DNA of 64,000 nucleotides from contig NZ_QLTT01000009.1 in the NCBI RefSeq assembly GCF_003269295.1, forward strand, positions 267,853-331,852. Reading direction: 5' to 3'. The DNA comes from Lentzea atacamensis. Its GTDB lineage: Bacteria; Actinomycetota; Actinomycetes; Mycobacteriales; Pseudonocardiaceae. Within the stretch, counting starts at the first letter, position 1, and the number at the start of each line of letters is the position of its first letter. Below the pieces are notes generated by a model. The model ran no database searches and was not told where the DNA came from. It saw only the letters and a program-made list of their open reading frames with translations. Made by a program: the position numbers and the translations under genes. Shown here piece after piece: positions 26,169-34,687 of the stretch.

Positions 26169-26673
26169 CGAGCAGACCCTCTGGCGGGTCGATCACGACA
26201 CGGCCGCCGCGCACGTCCACGGTGGGCACGATCTCGCGCACGAACGGCACCAACGCCTCCCCGCGATCACGGATGATCACGAGCAGCTCGCCGCCGGGAC
26301 CGTGGACGATCTCCTTGACGGTGCCGATCTTCGTACCGTCGACCAGTTCGGCCGTGAGCCCTTCGAGCTCGTGGTCGTAGAACTCGTCGGGATCGTCGGT
26401 CGGCGGCAGGTCGTCGGTGCTGCCCAGCAACAACGTGCCGCGCAACGCCTCCGCGACATCGCGCGTGACGACTTCCTCGAAACGCACGAGCAGCCGCCCG
26501 GCATGAGGCCGGGCGGCTGACACGGTGAGGCTTCGAGACGTGCCGTCACGCAACCTGGCCTGCATCGTCGCCCCGATCGCGAAACGCATCTCGGGAGAGT
26601 CAGTGCGCACGTCAACGGCGAGCTCGCCGGTGATCCCGTGCGCCTTGGCCACACGGCCGACAACAACGTCCAT
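26158..26673 (-). CDS. rimM: Ribosome maturation factor RimM
   Basis: Assists 30S head assembly by binding S19. The 171-residue protein is taken from the ATG at 26671-26673 (MDVVVGRVAKAHGITGELAV); a longer frame to 26730 is not conserved. An N-terminal beta-barrel is followed by the C-terminal PRC-barrel (DHELEGLTAELVDGTKIGTV, then PFVREIVPTVDVRGGRVVID). Confidence 0.94.
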   Translation of the reverse strand: MDVVVGRVAKAHGITGELAVDVRTDSPEMRFAIGATMQARLRDGTSRSLTVSAARPHAGRLLVRFEEVVTRDVAEALRGTLLLGSTDDLPPTDDPDEFYDHELEGLTAELVDGTKIGTVKEIVHGPGGELLVIIRDRGEALVPFVREIVPTVDVRGGRVVIDPPEGLLDAD

Positions 26674-26692
26674 TTGCCCTGAAAACTCGTTC

Positions 26693-26932
26693 TCAGCGAT
26701 CGGTGTCGACGACGTCGACCCGCACACCACGACCGCCGATGCCGGCCATCACGGTGCGCAGAGCCGTCGCGGTGCGACCACCGCGGCCGATCACCTTGCC
26801 GAGGTCGTCCGGGTGGACGTGGACCTCGAGGGTGCGGCCGCGGCGGGTCGTGACGAGATTCACCCGGACGTCGTCCGGGTGGTCGACGATGCCGCGAACG
26901 AGGTGTTCGAGGGCGTCAGCCAACAAACTCAC
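26693..26932 (-). CDS. khpA: KH-domain RNA-binding protein KhpA
   Basis: The 79-residue single KH domain has HPDDLGKVIGRGGRTATALR (the GxxG loop is GRGG). It is the conserved small KH protein between rpsP and rimM that binds RNA in cell-division and ribosome pathways. Its start overlaps the end of rpsP by four bases. Confidence 0.93.
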   Translation of the reverse strand: MSLLADALEHLVRGIVDHPDDVRVNLVTTRRGRTLEVHVHPDDLGKVIGRGGRTATALRTVMAGIGGRGVRVDVVDTDR

Positions 26933-27372
26933 GCCTCGTCCTTGGGCGCCTCGGCGTCAGCCTTGGGGGCCTCTTCGGCCTTCTTGGCCTTCTTCGCCTT
27001 CGGCGTGGTGGCCTCGGTCATCGGCTCCTCGTTCGCGGCGGCCAGAGCGGCGGCGAACAGGTCGGCCTTCGCCGGCTTCGGCTCCTTGACCTTCAGGGTG
27101 CCCTCGGCGCCCGGCAGGCCCTTGAACTTCTGCCAGTCACCGGTGATCTCGAGAAGACGCTGGACCGACTCGGTCGGCTGCGCGCCGACACCCAGCCAGT
27201 ACTGCGCGCGCTCCGAGTCGACCGCGATGAACGACGGCTCTTCCTTCGGGTGGTACTTGCCGATCGTCTCGATGGCCTTGCCGTCGCGACGGGTGCGCGC
27301 GTCGGCGACCACGATGCGGTAGTACGGCTGGCGGATCTTGCCGAGACGCTGAAGCTTGATCTTGACGGCCAC
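26929..27372 (-). CDS. rpsP: 30S ribosomal protein S16
   Basis: The 147-residue protein is taken from the GTG at 27370-27372, with AAGGAG upstream. The first 80 residues are the S16 core (IKLQRLGKIRQPYYRIVVAD, ERAQYWLGVGAQPTESVQRL). A Lys, Ala and Glu-rich tail of about 60 residues follows, a common actinobacterial extension. It begins the rpsP-khpA-rimM-trmD operon. Confidence 0.95.
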   Translation of the reverse strand: MAVKIKLQRLGKIRQPYYRIVVADARTRRDGKAIETIGKYHPKEEPSFIAVDSERAQYWLGVGAQPTESVQRLLEITGDWQKFKGLPGAEGTLKVKEPKPAKADLFAAALAAANEEPMTEATTPKAKKAKKAEEAPKADAEAPKDEA

Positions 27373-27497
27373 TGGCCTGGTACTCCTTGAACTCTGTGTT
27401 GGTGATGCACACGGCCGCGGCCCGGGCAGAGGGGCCGACCGCGGCGGAACAGACGGCAATTGTGCCAGATGGGGGCTGGTGGATCCGAATCGGGTCT

Positions 27498-28229
27498 CTA
27501 CACGAACGACCTGACGGCCCCCAGCGCGTCTCTCACGGCTCGCGCGTGCTCGACCGCGCCAGGCGTGTCGCCGTGCACGCACAGCGACTCCGCCTGGGTT
27601 TTGATGATCGTGCCGTCGACCGCGACGATCTCGCCGTCCCGCAGCCTGGTGGCGCGCTCGACGATCTGCGCGGTGTTCGTGAGCAGGGCGTTCGGTTCGC
27701 TGCGCGGCACCAGCGTGCCCTGCGGGGTGTAGCCGCGGTCGGCGAACGCCTCCTGAACGGGCCTCAGGCCCGCTGCCACGGCCTTCTTCAGCAGCTGGGA
27801 GCCGGGCAGGCCGAGGATCGGGAGGTTTTTGAACGCCTTGGCGCCGTTGACCACGGCTTCCGCCTGCTTCTCGTGGTGCACCGTGGCGTTGTAGAGGGCG
27901 CCGTGCGGCTTCACGTAGACGACCTCGGTGCCTGCTGCTCGTGCGCACGCGTCGAGCGCGCCGATTTGGTACAGGACCTCGTCGGCCAGCTCGACGGGGT
28001 CGGCGTCGACGAACCGCCTGCCGAAGCCCGCGAGGTCGCGGTAGGAGACCTGCGCGCCGATCTTGACGCCGTTCTTCGCGGCCTCCTCGCACACCTTGCG
28101 CATCGTCGAGGGATCGCCGGCGTGGAAGCCGCACGCGACGTTCGCGCTGGTGATGATGCCCAGGAGCGCGTCGTCGTCTCCGAGCTTCCAGATGCCGAAG
28201 CCCTCGCCGAGGTCGCTGTTCAGATCCAT
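27498..28229 (-). CDS. pxpA: 5-oxoprolinase subunit A (LamB/YcsF family)
   Basis: PxpA with PxpB and PxpC hydrolyses 5-oxoproline to glutamate. The 243-residue protein begins MDLNSDLGEGFGIWKLGDD and carries TSANVACGFHAGDPSTM, YVKPHGALYN and CVHGDTPGAVEHARAVRDAL, all family signatures. No pxpB or pxpC lies beside it here. Its ATG overlaps the stop of the CPBP gene by one base, so the two are coupled. Confidence 0.9.
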   Translation of the reverse strand: MDLNSDLGEGFGIWKLGDDDALLGIITSANVACGFHAGDPSTMRKVCEEAAKNGVKIGAQVSYRDLAGFGRRFVDADPVELADEVLYQIGALDACARAAGTEVVYVKPHGALYNATVHHEKQAEAVVNGAKAFKNLPILGLPGSQLLKKAVAAGLRPVQEAFADRGYTPQGTLVPRSEPNALLTNTAQIVERATRLRDGEIVAVDGTIIKTQAESLCVHGDTPGAVEHARAVRDALGAVRSFV

Positions 28230-29023
28230 CAGATGACACCGGCCGACAGGAGGAGGAGAGACAGTCCGGGGAGGAAGTTGTTCATCACGTGCGCCACCAT
28301 GCTCGCCCCGAGGCTGCGGGTGATCAGGCGGGCCACGCCGATGGGGATGGCGATCACGAGGAGCAGCCACGTGCGCTGCGGTTCGAGGTGACTGACCGCG
28401 AAGATCACCGTGGTCAGCACGAAAGCGGCCCACCGGCTCCAGCCCTGCCGCTCCACGGCGCCCCAGAGCAGCCCGCGGAAGATGATCTCCTCGCAGATCG
28501 GCCCGATGAAGCTCATGTACACGAACATCGTGATCGCGGCGGCGAGCGGCAGGTTCGCCTGGCTGAAGAGCTCGCCGACAGAGCTCGTGGCGTTCTCCTT
28601 GCCGACGATCTTCGCCCACACGGTCGCGGCGGCGTAGGTGAAGACCAGGCCCACGACACCGATCTTGAGACCGGTGACGACGTCCGCCTTGGTGGTCTTG
28701 AGTCTCAGGTCCACGACGGGCCCGTTGCCGCGCACGTAGGTGATCACGACGGCGAGCGTGGCCGCGAGCATGATCGGCACCAGCGAGCCGATCAGCACCA
28801 GCGCGGTCGAACTCTCCAGCGTCGCGCCGAAACTGTTCCCCACCGCGGTGATGAACACGGCGCTGAGGATGAAGACGGCTTCCACCAGCAGGAACGCGCC
28901 GAAGCCCCAGCGCTGGCCGACCCGCTCGGGCTCCGGGTTGCGGCTGATGTCCCGCACGCTCTCGATGAAGCCCCGCTTCGGCTTCAGGGACTCCGGCTCA
29001 CTCACGCTCTGCAATCTAGTCAC
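28229..29023 (-). CDS. CPBP family intramembrane glutamic endopeptidase
   Basis: The 264-residue membrane protein has about seven or eight helices. The three conserved CAAX-protease motifs are in order: CEEIIFRGLLWGAVER (EExxxR), FAVSHLEPQRTWLLL (FxxxH) and MVAHVMNNFLP (HxxxN). In bacteria such proteins act in membrane-protein processing or bacteriocin immunity. The substrate is unknown. It is co-translated with pxpA, a pairing that gives no obvious functional link. Confidence 0.85.
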   Translation of the reverse strand: MTRLQSVSEPESLKPKRGFIESVRDISRNPEPERVGQRWGFGAFLLVEAVFILSAVFITAVGNSFGATLESSTALVLIGSLVPIMLAATLAVVITYVRGNGPVVDLRLKTTKADVVTGLKIGVVGLVFTYAAATVWAKIVGKENATSSVGELFSQANLPLAAAITMFVYMSFIGPICEEIIFRGLLWGAVERQGWSRWAAFVLTTVIFAVSHLEPQRTWLLLVIAIPIGVARLITRSLGASMVAHVMNNFLPGLSLLLLSAGVI

Positions 29024-29311
29024 GCCGCGACTACCCGCGGCTGTGCAGCGGCCTGGGACACCCTCATGATCGGCTCACCTCGCGCTCGACGGCTTGTGAA
29101 GCACCGATGCACTGTCGGTGCCTCGCGATACGCTTGGAGTGGGGACCGCGAGCCCCCTTGGGGGAATGCTGCCGCCCCCGAATCCGAGGTTACTGTGCGG
29201 CACCGACGGAAACCGGGCCAAGCATCTGGCCAAAAGATGGTCAGATCGGGTCCCCGCCGGATGTCCTCTCTCCTGGTGAACGAATCGGCGCACAACGGCT
29301 GGTACTAAACC
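29024..29311. other. Intergenic region with no recognisable feature
   Basis: These 288 bases separate the leftward CPBP gene from the end of the ECF41-like sigma gene. Frames on both strands are open but have no Shine-Dalgarno or family resemblance. Two C5 runs (CCCCC near 29152 and 29172) were considered as 6C-RNA loops but the pairing is not convincing. The promoter of the CPBP-pxpA pair should lie at its left end. Confidence 0.4.
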
Positions 29312-30190
29312 TCAACGGCGCAGAGTCGTCTCCTGCGCCATGTGCGAGAGCTTCGCCGGGTTGCGGACCGCGTACAGCCCGCTGATCAGGCCGTTGTCGA
29401 TGCGCAGAGCGACCACGGTGTCCAGTTCGCCCTCGAACTTGAAGATCAACGCCGGGTAGCCGTTGACCTGGGCCGCCTCCATCTCCCAGTCGGTCACCTT
29501 CATCAGGCCGCCGAGCAGCATGCGCGCCACCTTCGAAGCACCCACGACGGGACGTGCGACCGCCTGCTTCACACCGCCACCGTCACCGAGGAATACGACG
29601 TCCGGCGCCAGCAGGTTCAGAAGCGCCTGCAGATCACCGGTTTCGGTGGCGCGCTGGAAGGCGGCCAGCACCTTGCGGGTCTCCGCCTGGGTCACCACCT
29701 CGCGCGGGCGGCGGGCGGCCACGTGGGAGCGGGCCCGGTGCGCGATCTGGCGGACGGCGGCGGGGTTCTTGTCGACGGCCGAGGCGATCTCCTCGTAGTC
29801 CAGGTCGAAGACCTCGCGCAGGACGAAGACGGCGCGTTCGGTCGGGGTGAGCGTTTCGAGGACCAGCATCATCGCCATCGAGACGCTGTCGGCCAGTTCC
29901 ACGTCCTCGGCGACGTCCGGCGCGGTGAGCAGCGGTTCGGGGAGCCAGGAACCCACGTAGGACTCCTTGCGGCGGCCCAGGGTCCGCAACCTGGACAACG
30001 CCTGGCGGGTGACGATGCGGACCAGGTAGGCGCGGTGGTTCTCGACGATGTCGTGCTCGACGCCGGCCCACTTGAGCCACGTCTCCTGCAGTACGTCCTC
30101 GGCGTCGGCGGCGGAGCCGAGCATCTCGTAGGCGATCGTGAAGAGCAGGTTGCGGTGGCTCACGAACGTGTCGGTCGCGACGTCCGGCAT
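29312..30190 (-). CDS. sigJ: ECF41-like sigma factor with SnoaL-like C-terminal domain
   Basis: The 292-residue protein is taken from the ATG at 30188-30190 with AGGAGG upstream. Sigma regions 2 (RNLLFTIAYEMLGSAADAED, VLQETWLKWAG) and 4 (TPTERAVFVLREVFDLDYEE, NPAAVRQIAHRARSHVAARR) are followed by an NTF2/SnoaL-like domain of about 110 residues (VLAAFQRATETGDLQALLNL, AVRNPAKLSHM). In the ECF41 family this extension replaces an anti-sigma and tunes activity. The adjacent divergent carboxymuconolactone decarboxylase gene is the typical ECF41 partner, which supports the assignment. The sigJ symbol follows the mycobacterial homologue. Confidence 0.88.
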   Translation of the reverse strand: MPDVATDTFVSHRNLLFTIAYEMLGSAADAEDVLQETWLKWAGVEHDIVENHRAYLVRIVTRQALSRLRTLGRRKESYVGSWLPEPLLTAPDVAEDVELADSVSMAMMLVLETLTPTERAVFVLREVFDLDYEEIASAVDKNPAAVRQIAHRARSHVAARRPREVVTQAETRKVLAAFQRATETGDLQALLNLLAPDVVFLGDGGGVKQAVARPVVGASKVARMLLGGLMKVTDWEMEAAQVNGYPALIFKFEGELDTVVALRIDNGLISGLYAVRNPAKLSHMAQETTLRR

Positions 30191-30240
30191 TGGTCTCCTC
30201 CTGACACGGGTCTCTCCACAAGACACCGGCCGACGAGGGT

Positions 30241-30279
30241 TTGTGACAGTGGCGTGAGTCACAAATCCGCCGTGTCACA
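30241..30279. promoter_or_regulatory. Candidate ECF41 promoter elements in the divergent region
   Basis: TGTCACA, the published -35 type of ECF41 sigma factors, occurs once facing each gene: on the plus strand at 30273-30279 and on the minus strand at 30242-30248. TTGTGAC (30241-30247) and GTCACAA (30258-30264) also form an inverted repeat with a 10-base spacer. The matching -10 CGTC is not clear on either side: TGTC and CATC lie at a 16-base spacing. Autoregulation and control of the partner gene are therefore likely but not proven. Confidence 0.5.
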
Positions 30280-30336
30280 GCCGAAGAGCGAGCGGCATCT
30301 CGTGGTCGTCAGGCAAGGCCCACCAGGGAGGAAATC

Positions 30337-30816
30337 ATGGAATCGCGCTTCGACCTCTTCGCCACCGAAACCGGCGCCAAGATCGCCAAGCGGTTCGCAG
30401 GCCTCGGCATGGCGCTGCACCAGTCACCGCTGCCGAAGATCACGGCCGAGCTCGTCAACCTGCGGGCCAGCCAGATGAACGGCTGCGGCTTCTGCATCGA
30501 CATGCACGTCAAGGAGGCCGTGGCGGCGGGCGAGGACCCGCTGCGGCTGCACCTGGTCGCGGGCTGGCGCGAGACGACCGTGTTCACCGAGGCCGAGCAG
30601 GCCGCGCTGGCGTTCGCGGAAGAGGGCACGCGGCTCACGCACGAGGGCGTGACCGACGAGACCTGGGCGAACCTGCGCAAGCACTACGACGACGAGCAGG
30701 TCGCATCGCTCGTCTGCCTGCTCGGGCTGATCAACGCCGCCAACCGGATGGCCGTGATCACGCACCAGAAGGGCGGCTCGTACCAGACCGGGATGCTGGC
30801 CCAGTTCGAGAGCTAG
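30337..30816 (+). CDS. Carboxymuconolactone decarboxylase/AhpD-like protein
   Basis: The 159-residue protein carries the AhpD-type redox motif NGCGFCIDMHVKEA (CxxC with a following His), preceded by KITAELVNLRASQM. Such proteins are the COE partners of ECF41 sigma factors and are thought to be peroxidase-like or thiol-active enzymes induced by the sigma factor. The gene is divergent from the sigma gene, with TGTCACA motifs between them. Its TAG shares a CTAG with the stop of the convergent amidohydrolase. Confidence 0.9.
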   Translation: MESRFDLFATETGAKIAKRFAGLGMALHQSPLPKITAELVNLRASQMNGCGFCIDMHVKEAVAAGEDPLRLHLVAGWRETTVFTEAEQAALAFAEEGTRLTHEGVTDETWANLRKHYDDEQVASLVCLLGLINAANRMAVITHQKGGSYQTGMLAQFES

Positions 30817-31874
30817 TGGATCCTGCCCCTGAGCATGATCATGCGCGGCGACCGCAGGACGTCGAGGTTCTCGCGAGGGTCCTCGTCGTAGACCACGATG
30901 TCCGCGGCCGCGCCTTCGGTCAGCGACGGGAAACCGAGCCACTCGCGGGCGTTCCACGACGCTGCGCCGATGGCGTCGGCGGCGCTCATGCCCACGCGGT
31001 GCAGTGCGGCGATCTCGTCGACGATGCGGCCGTGCTGGATGCCGCCGCCCGCGTCGGTGCCCGCGTAGACCGGCACACCGGCCTCGATCGCCGACGCCAC
31101 GGTCGTGGAGACGCGGGCGTGCAGGGCCCGCATGTGGTTCGCGTACGCCGGGTACTTGGCCGCCCTGTCCGCGATGCCGGGGAACGTCTCGATGTTGATC
31201 AGCGTCGGCACCAGCGCGGTGCCCCGCGCGGCCATCAGCGAGATCGTGTCGTCGGTCAGGCCGGTGCCGTGCTCGATGCAGTCGATGCCCGCGTTGATCA
31301 GGCCGGGCAACGCGTCCTCGCCGAACACGTGCGCCGTCACCTTCGCACCGGCGTCGTGGGCGACCTTGATCGCCTGGGCCAGCTCCTCGTCCGTCCACAG
31401 TGGAGCGAGGTCGCCCACGCCGCGGTCGATCCAGTCGCCGACGAGCTTCACCCAGCCGTCGCCGTACGCGGCCTGCTCGGCGACCGCGGTGGGCAGGTCC
31501 GACTCGATCTCCACGCCGATGTGCGGGAGGTAGCGCTTCGGGCGGGCGATGTGGCGGCCAGCCCGGATGATCCGCGGCAGGTCCAGGCGCTCCTGCAGCG
31601 GCGTCGTGTCGATCGGCGAACCGCAGTCGCGGATCAGCAACGTGCCCGCGTCGCGGTCCGTCACTGCCTGTTCCACCGCTTCCGGCAGCTCCACGCCACC
31701 CTGCGGGCCCAGGCCGACGTGGCAGTGCGCGTCGACCAGGCCGGGCACCAGGAACCCGCCGTCGACAACGGTCTGAGCACCCGGCACCGGCCGGGTGCGA
31801 ACCCGCCCGTTGACGACCCACAGGTCTCGCGGTTCGCCGTCGGGAAGGACGACGCCGCGCAGGTGCGTGGTCAC
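30813..31874 (-). CDS. Amidohydrolase family metal-dependent hydrolase
   Basis: The 353-residue TIM-barrel protein has all metal ligands: HCH in PGLVDAHCHVGLGP, Lys in DGWVKLVGDWIDR, His in KVTAHVFGEDAL, His in DCIEHGTGLTDD and Asp in PVYAGTDAGGGI. The beta-sandwich flanks are complete (GRVRTRPVPGA, EGAAADIVVYDEDPRENLD). The pattern is closest to imidazolonepropionase/prolidase-like members. The substrate is unknown. It overlaps the ffh stop by four bases. Confidence 0.85.
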   Translation of the reverse strand: MTTHLRGVVLPDGEPRDLWVVNGRVRTRPVPGAQTVVDGGFLVPGLVDAHCHVGLGPQGGVELPEAVEQAVTDRDAGTLLIRDCGSPIDTTPLQERLDLPRIIRAGRHIARPKRYLPHIGVEIESDLPTAVAEQAAYGDGWVKLVGDWIDRGVGDLAPLWTDEELAQAIKVAHDAGAKVTAHVFGEDALPGLINAGIDCIEHGTGLTDDTISLMAARGTALVPTLINIETFPGIADRAAKYPAYANHMRALHARVSTTVASAIEAGVPVYAGTDAGGGIQHGRIVDEIAALHRVGMSAADAIGAASWNAREWLGFPSLTEGAAADIVVYDEDPRENLDVLRSPRMIMLRGRIH

Positions 31875-33430
31875 TTCTTCTTGTCGTCCCCGTCGAACTT
31901 GAACTTCGACGGGTCGAAGCCGGGCGGAAGCTCGTTCAGGTTGCCGCCGAGGTCGGGCAGACCGCCACCGGGAGGCAGGCCGGGCATACCTGGCATGCCG
32001 GCGGGCATGCCACCGGGGAACATGCCGGGGAAACCGCCCTTGATCTTGGGCGGCGTCGGGCCGCGGCCCTTCCCCTTCTTCCCCTTCTTGCCCTTGCCCT
32101 TCTTGCCGCCGCCACCGCCGCCGAAGCCCATCCGGCCGGCCATGGCCGACATCATCTTGCGGGCCTCGAAGAAGCGGTTGACCAGGTCGTTGACGTCGCT
32201 GACCTTGACGCCCGAACCGTTGGCGATGCGCAGCCGGCGGGAGGCGTTGATGATCTTGGGGTCGTCGCGCTCCGCCGGGGTCATGCCGCGGATGATGGCC
32301 TGGATGCGGTCGAGGTGCTTCTCGTCCAGCATCGCGAGCTGGTCCTTCATCTGACCGGCACCGGGGAGCATGCCGAGCAGGTTCGCGATCGGGCCCATCT
32401 TGCGGATCGCGAGCATCTGCTCCAGGAAGTCCTCGAGCGTCAGCTGGCCGGAGTGCAGCTTCTGCGCGGCCTTCTCGGCCTGCTGCTGGTCGAAGTGCTG
32501 CTCGGCCTGCTCGATCAGCGTGAGGACGTCACCCATGCCGAGGATGCGCGAGGCCATCCGGTCGGGGTGGAAGACGTCGAAGTCCTCGAGCTTCTCGCCG
32601 TTGGACGCGAACAGGATCGGCTGGCCGGTGACCTCGCGGACCGACAGCGCGGCACCACCGCGGGCGTCACCGTCGAGCTTCGTCAGCACCACGCCGGTGA
32701 AACCGACGCCGTCGCGGAACGCCGTGGCCGTGTTGACCGCGTCCTGACCGACCATGGCGTCGACCACGAACAGGACCTCGTCCGGGTTGACCGCGGCCCG
32801 GATGTCGATGGCCTGCTTCATCATCTCCTCGTCGACACCCAGCCGGCCGGCCGTGTCGACGAGGACGATGTCGTGCTGCTTCGCCCTGGCTTCCTCGATG
32901 CCGCGGCGCGACACCGCGACCGGGTCACCCACGCCGTTGCCCGGCTCGGGAGCGAAGACGGGCACGCCCGCGCGCTCACCGACGACCTGGAGCTGCGTGA
33001 CGGCGTTGGGGCGCTGCAGGTCGGCCGCGACGAGCAGCGGCGTGTGGCCCTGCCCCTTCAGCCACTTGGCGAGCTTGCCCGCGAGCGTCGTCTTACCGGC
33101 ACCCTGCAGACCCGCCAGCATGATCACCGACGGCGGGTTCTTCGCGAGGTTCAGGCGGCGCGTCTCGCCACCGAGGACGTTGACCAGCTCCTCGTTGACG
33201 ATCTTCACGACCTGCTGCGCCGGGTTCAGCGCCTGGTGGACCTCGGCACCCTTGGCGCGCTCCTTCACCTTGCCGATGAAGTTGCGCACAACTGGCAGCG
33301 CAACGTCGGCCTCGAGCAGGGCGACCCTGATCTCGCGCGCGGTGGCGTCGATGTCGGCGTCGCTGAGCCTGCCCTTGCCGCGGAGGCCCTGGAGGACCGT
33401 GGTCAGCCGGTCGGAAAGCGTGGAGAACAC
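31871..33430 (-). CDS. ffh: Signal recognition particle protein Ffh
   Basis: Binds signal sequences and 4.5S RNA and docks to FtsY (56900-58156 in this window). The 519-residue protein has the N domain, the G domain with AGLQGAGKTTLAGKLA, VDTAGRLGVDEEMM and LTKLDGDARGGAAL, and the Met-rich M domain (LLGMLPGAGQMKDQLAMLDE, SRRLRIANGSGVKVSDVNDL). A C-terminal low-complexity tail has a Gly/Lys run and then Gly/Met/Pro-rich repeats (about 90 residues); long tails are usual in actinobacteria. Confidence 0.97.
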   Translation of the reverse strand: MFSTLSDRLTTVLQGLRGKGRLSDADIDATAREIRVALLEADVALPVVRNFIGKVKERAKGAEVHQALNPAQQVVKIVNEELVNVLGGETRRLNLAKNPPSVIMLAGLQGAGKTTLAGKLAKWLKGQGHTPLLVAADLQRPNAVTQLQVVGERAGVPVFAPEPGNGVGDPVAVSRRGIEEARAKQHDIVLVDTAGRLGVDEEMMKQAIDIRAAVNPDEVLFVVDAMVGQDAVNTATAFRDGVGFTGVVLTKLDGDARGGAALSVREVTGQPILFASNGEKLEDFDVFHPDRMASRILGMGDVLTLIEQAEQHFDQQQAEKAAQKLHSGQLTLEDFLEQMLAIRKMGPIANLLGMLPGAGQMKDQLAMLDEKHLDRIQAIIRGMTPAERDDPKIINASRRLRIANGSGVKVSDVNDLVNRFFEARKMMSAMAGRMGFGGGGGGKKGKGKKGKKGKGRGPTPPKIKGGFPGMFPGGMPAGMPGMPGLPPGGGLPDLGGNLNELPPGFDPSKFKFDGDDKKK

Positions 33431-33440
33431 GCCGTCCAGA

Positions 33441-34061
33441 CTAGCTAACCGCGATGCCGTGACTGGCCAAGGCCTCCAGCAGCACCGGTGGCCGCCGTCC
33501 CACGGGAGCCGTGGAGATCTGCGCGAACCGCAGACCGGCCGCCACCGCCGCCCCGTCCGCCACGGGATCGTCGCCCACGTACAGGCACTCGGAAGGCTCC
33601 ACGTCGAGCCGGACGCACGCCGCCTCGAAGGCCCGCGCGGAAGGCTTGGCGAAGCCGATCTCGAACGACAGCGCGAAGGCGTCCACCACCAGCGACTCCC
33701 GCGCGAACACCGGCCGGATGTCCCACGAGATGTTGCTCAGCACCCCGACCTTCAACGGGCGCGCGGCGGCCAGAGCGGCCGGCGCGTCGGGATAGGGCAC
33801 CCAGAACGCCGGGTTGTGCAGCCGCTGGAACAGGTCGTCGGGCATGGAGAGGCCCGCCAGCCGGAACAGGGTCCAGTAGGCCGACCGGTTCGCCAGCGCC
33901 GTGAGGTCCCTGGCTTCCCACACGGCGCGTTCGGCGGCGTTCATGCGTGCCACGTAGGGGGCGGGCGCGCGCAGGACGGAGAGGTGGGCCGGCGAGAGCC
34001 ATCGGTGGGTGGGACGCCCGAAGAGGGTGCCTGCGAAGTCGAAGAGAACCGCCTTGATCAC
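33441..34061 (-). CDS. HAD-superfamily hydrolase
   Basis: The 206-residue protein is taken from the GTG at 34059-34061 (VIKAVLFDFAGTLFGRPTHR), overlapping the upstream kinase-like gene by four bases. Motif I in the usual DxDGT position reads DFAGT, so the second Asp is replaced by Ala. Motif II is VGVLSNISWD, motif III FAKPSARAFE, and motif IV YVGDDPVADGAAVAAG. Loss of the second motif I Asp, the general acid, would disfavour ordinary phosphatase turnover. The coupling suggests it works with the P-loop protein. Confidence 0.85.
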   Translation of the reverse strand: MIKAVLFDFAGTLFGRPTHRWLSPAHLSVLRAPAPYVARMNAAERAVWEARDLTALANRSAYWTLFRLAGLSMPDDLFQRLHNPAFWVPYPDAPAALAAARPLKVGVLSNISWDIRPVFARESLVVDAFALSFEIGFAKPSARAFEAACVRLDVEPSECLYVGDDPVADGAAVAAGLRFAQISTAPVGRRPPVLLEALASHGIAVS

Positions 34062-34618
34062 GACACAATGATGCGCAGACCACCCGAGGTTCCCGCACGG
34101 GTGAGCAGCGTCACGCTGCCGAAGCCGGCAGGGACCCAGCCCGCCTCGAACCGGGCGCGCATCTCCATCCCGCGGCGGACGTGCCGTTCGAAGGCGTGGG
34201 TCCGCACCACGCGGCGGCGGGCGATCTGGCCGTCCAGGGCCTGGGCCGCCGAGGCGTCCAGCCACAGGAAGTGGCGGGAACGCCCCGACAGCAGACCGGC
34301 CAGGACCAGCATGAAACGGGTGCCGGGACGGGTGGACGGCTCGTGCACCACCAGCAGGCCCGTGCGGAACAACGCCGCCCAGAACACGCGGAGCCGGTGC
34401 GTGAGGTGCACGAAGACGCGCCAGTACTTGTACGGCAGGGGCATGCGCGGTTCGAGCCACATGCGCACTTGGTCGGAGTCGAGCACGGTGACCGGCTCCT
34501 CCGCGTCCAGGCGGGTGAGCAGCGTCGTCTTGCCCGCGCCGGGGATGCCGGCGAGGACGACGAGTGAGCGTGGCTGCACTCGGACGGCGGTGGTCTGCGT
34601 GTTCAACACGGCGGTCAT
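34058..34618 (-). CDS. P-loop ATP-binding protein (kinase/zeta-toxin-like)
   Basis: The 186-residue protein has Walker A LVVLAGIPGAGKTTLLTRLD. The following VTVLDSDQVRMWLEP resembles the substrate-binding Asp region of small-molecule kinases and zeta-type kinases, and RRRVVRTHAFERHVRRGMEM a lid with several Arg. Substrate unknown. It is followed immediately by a HAD-fold gene, so a kinase/phosphatase couple acting on the same metabolite is possible. Confidence 0.8.
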   Translation of the reverse strand: MTAVLNTQTTAVRVQPRSLVVLAGIPGAGKTTLLTRLDAEEPVTVLDSDQVRMWLEPRMPLPYKYWRVFVHLTHRLRVFWAALFRTGLLVVHEPSTRPGTRFMLVLAGLLSGRSRHFLWLDASAAQALDGQIARRRVVRTHAFERHVRRGMEMRARFEAGWVPAGFGSVTLLTRAGTSGGLRIIVS

Positions 34619-34687
34619 GTCCTAGAAGACGTGTTGACCTTCCCTCTCGTTCAGTTTGGTCCGAATTCTGAGGAAATGCACAGAAGT

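Noticed and set aside
29143..29180. 6C RNA
   Set aside because: Two C5 runs are present but the two stable stems with C6 loops of the family cannot be drawn.
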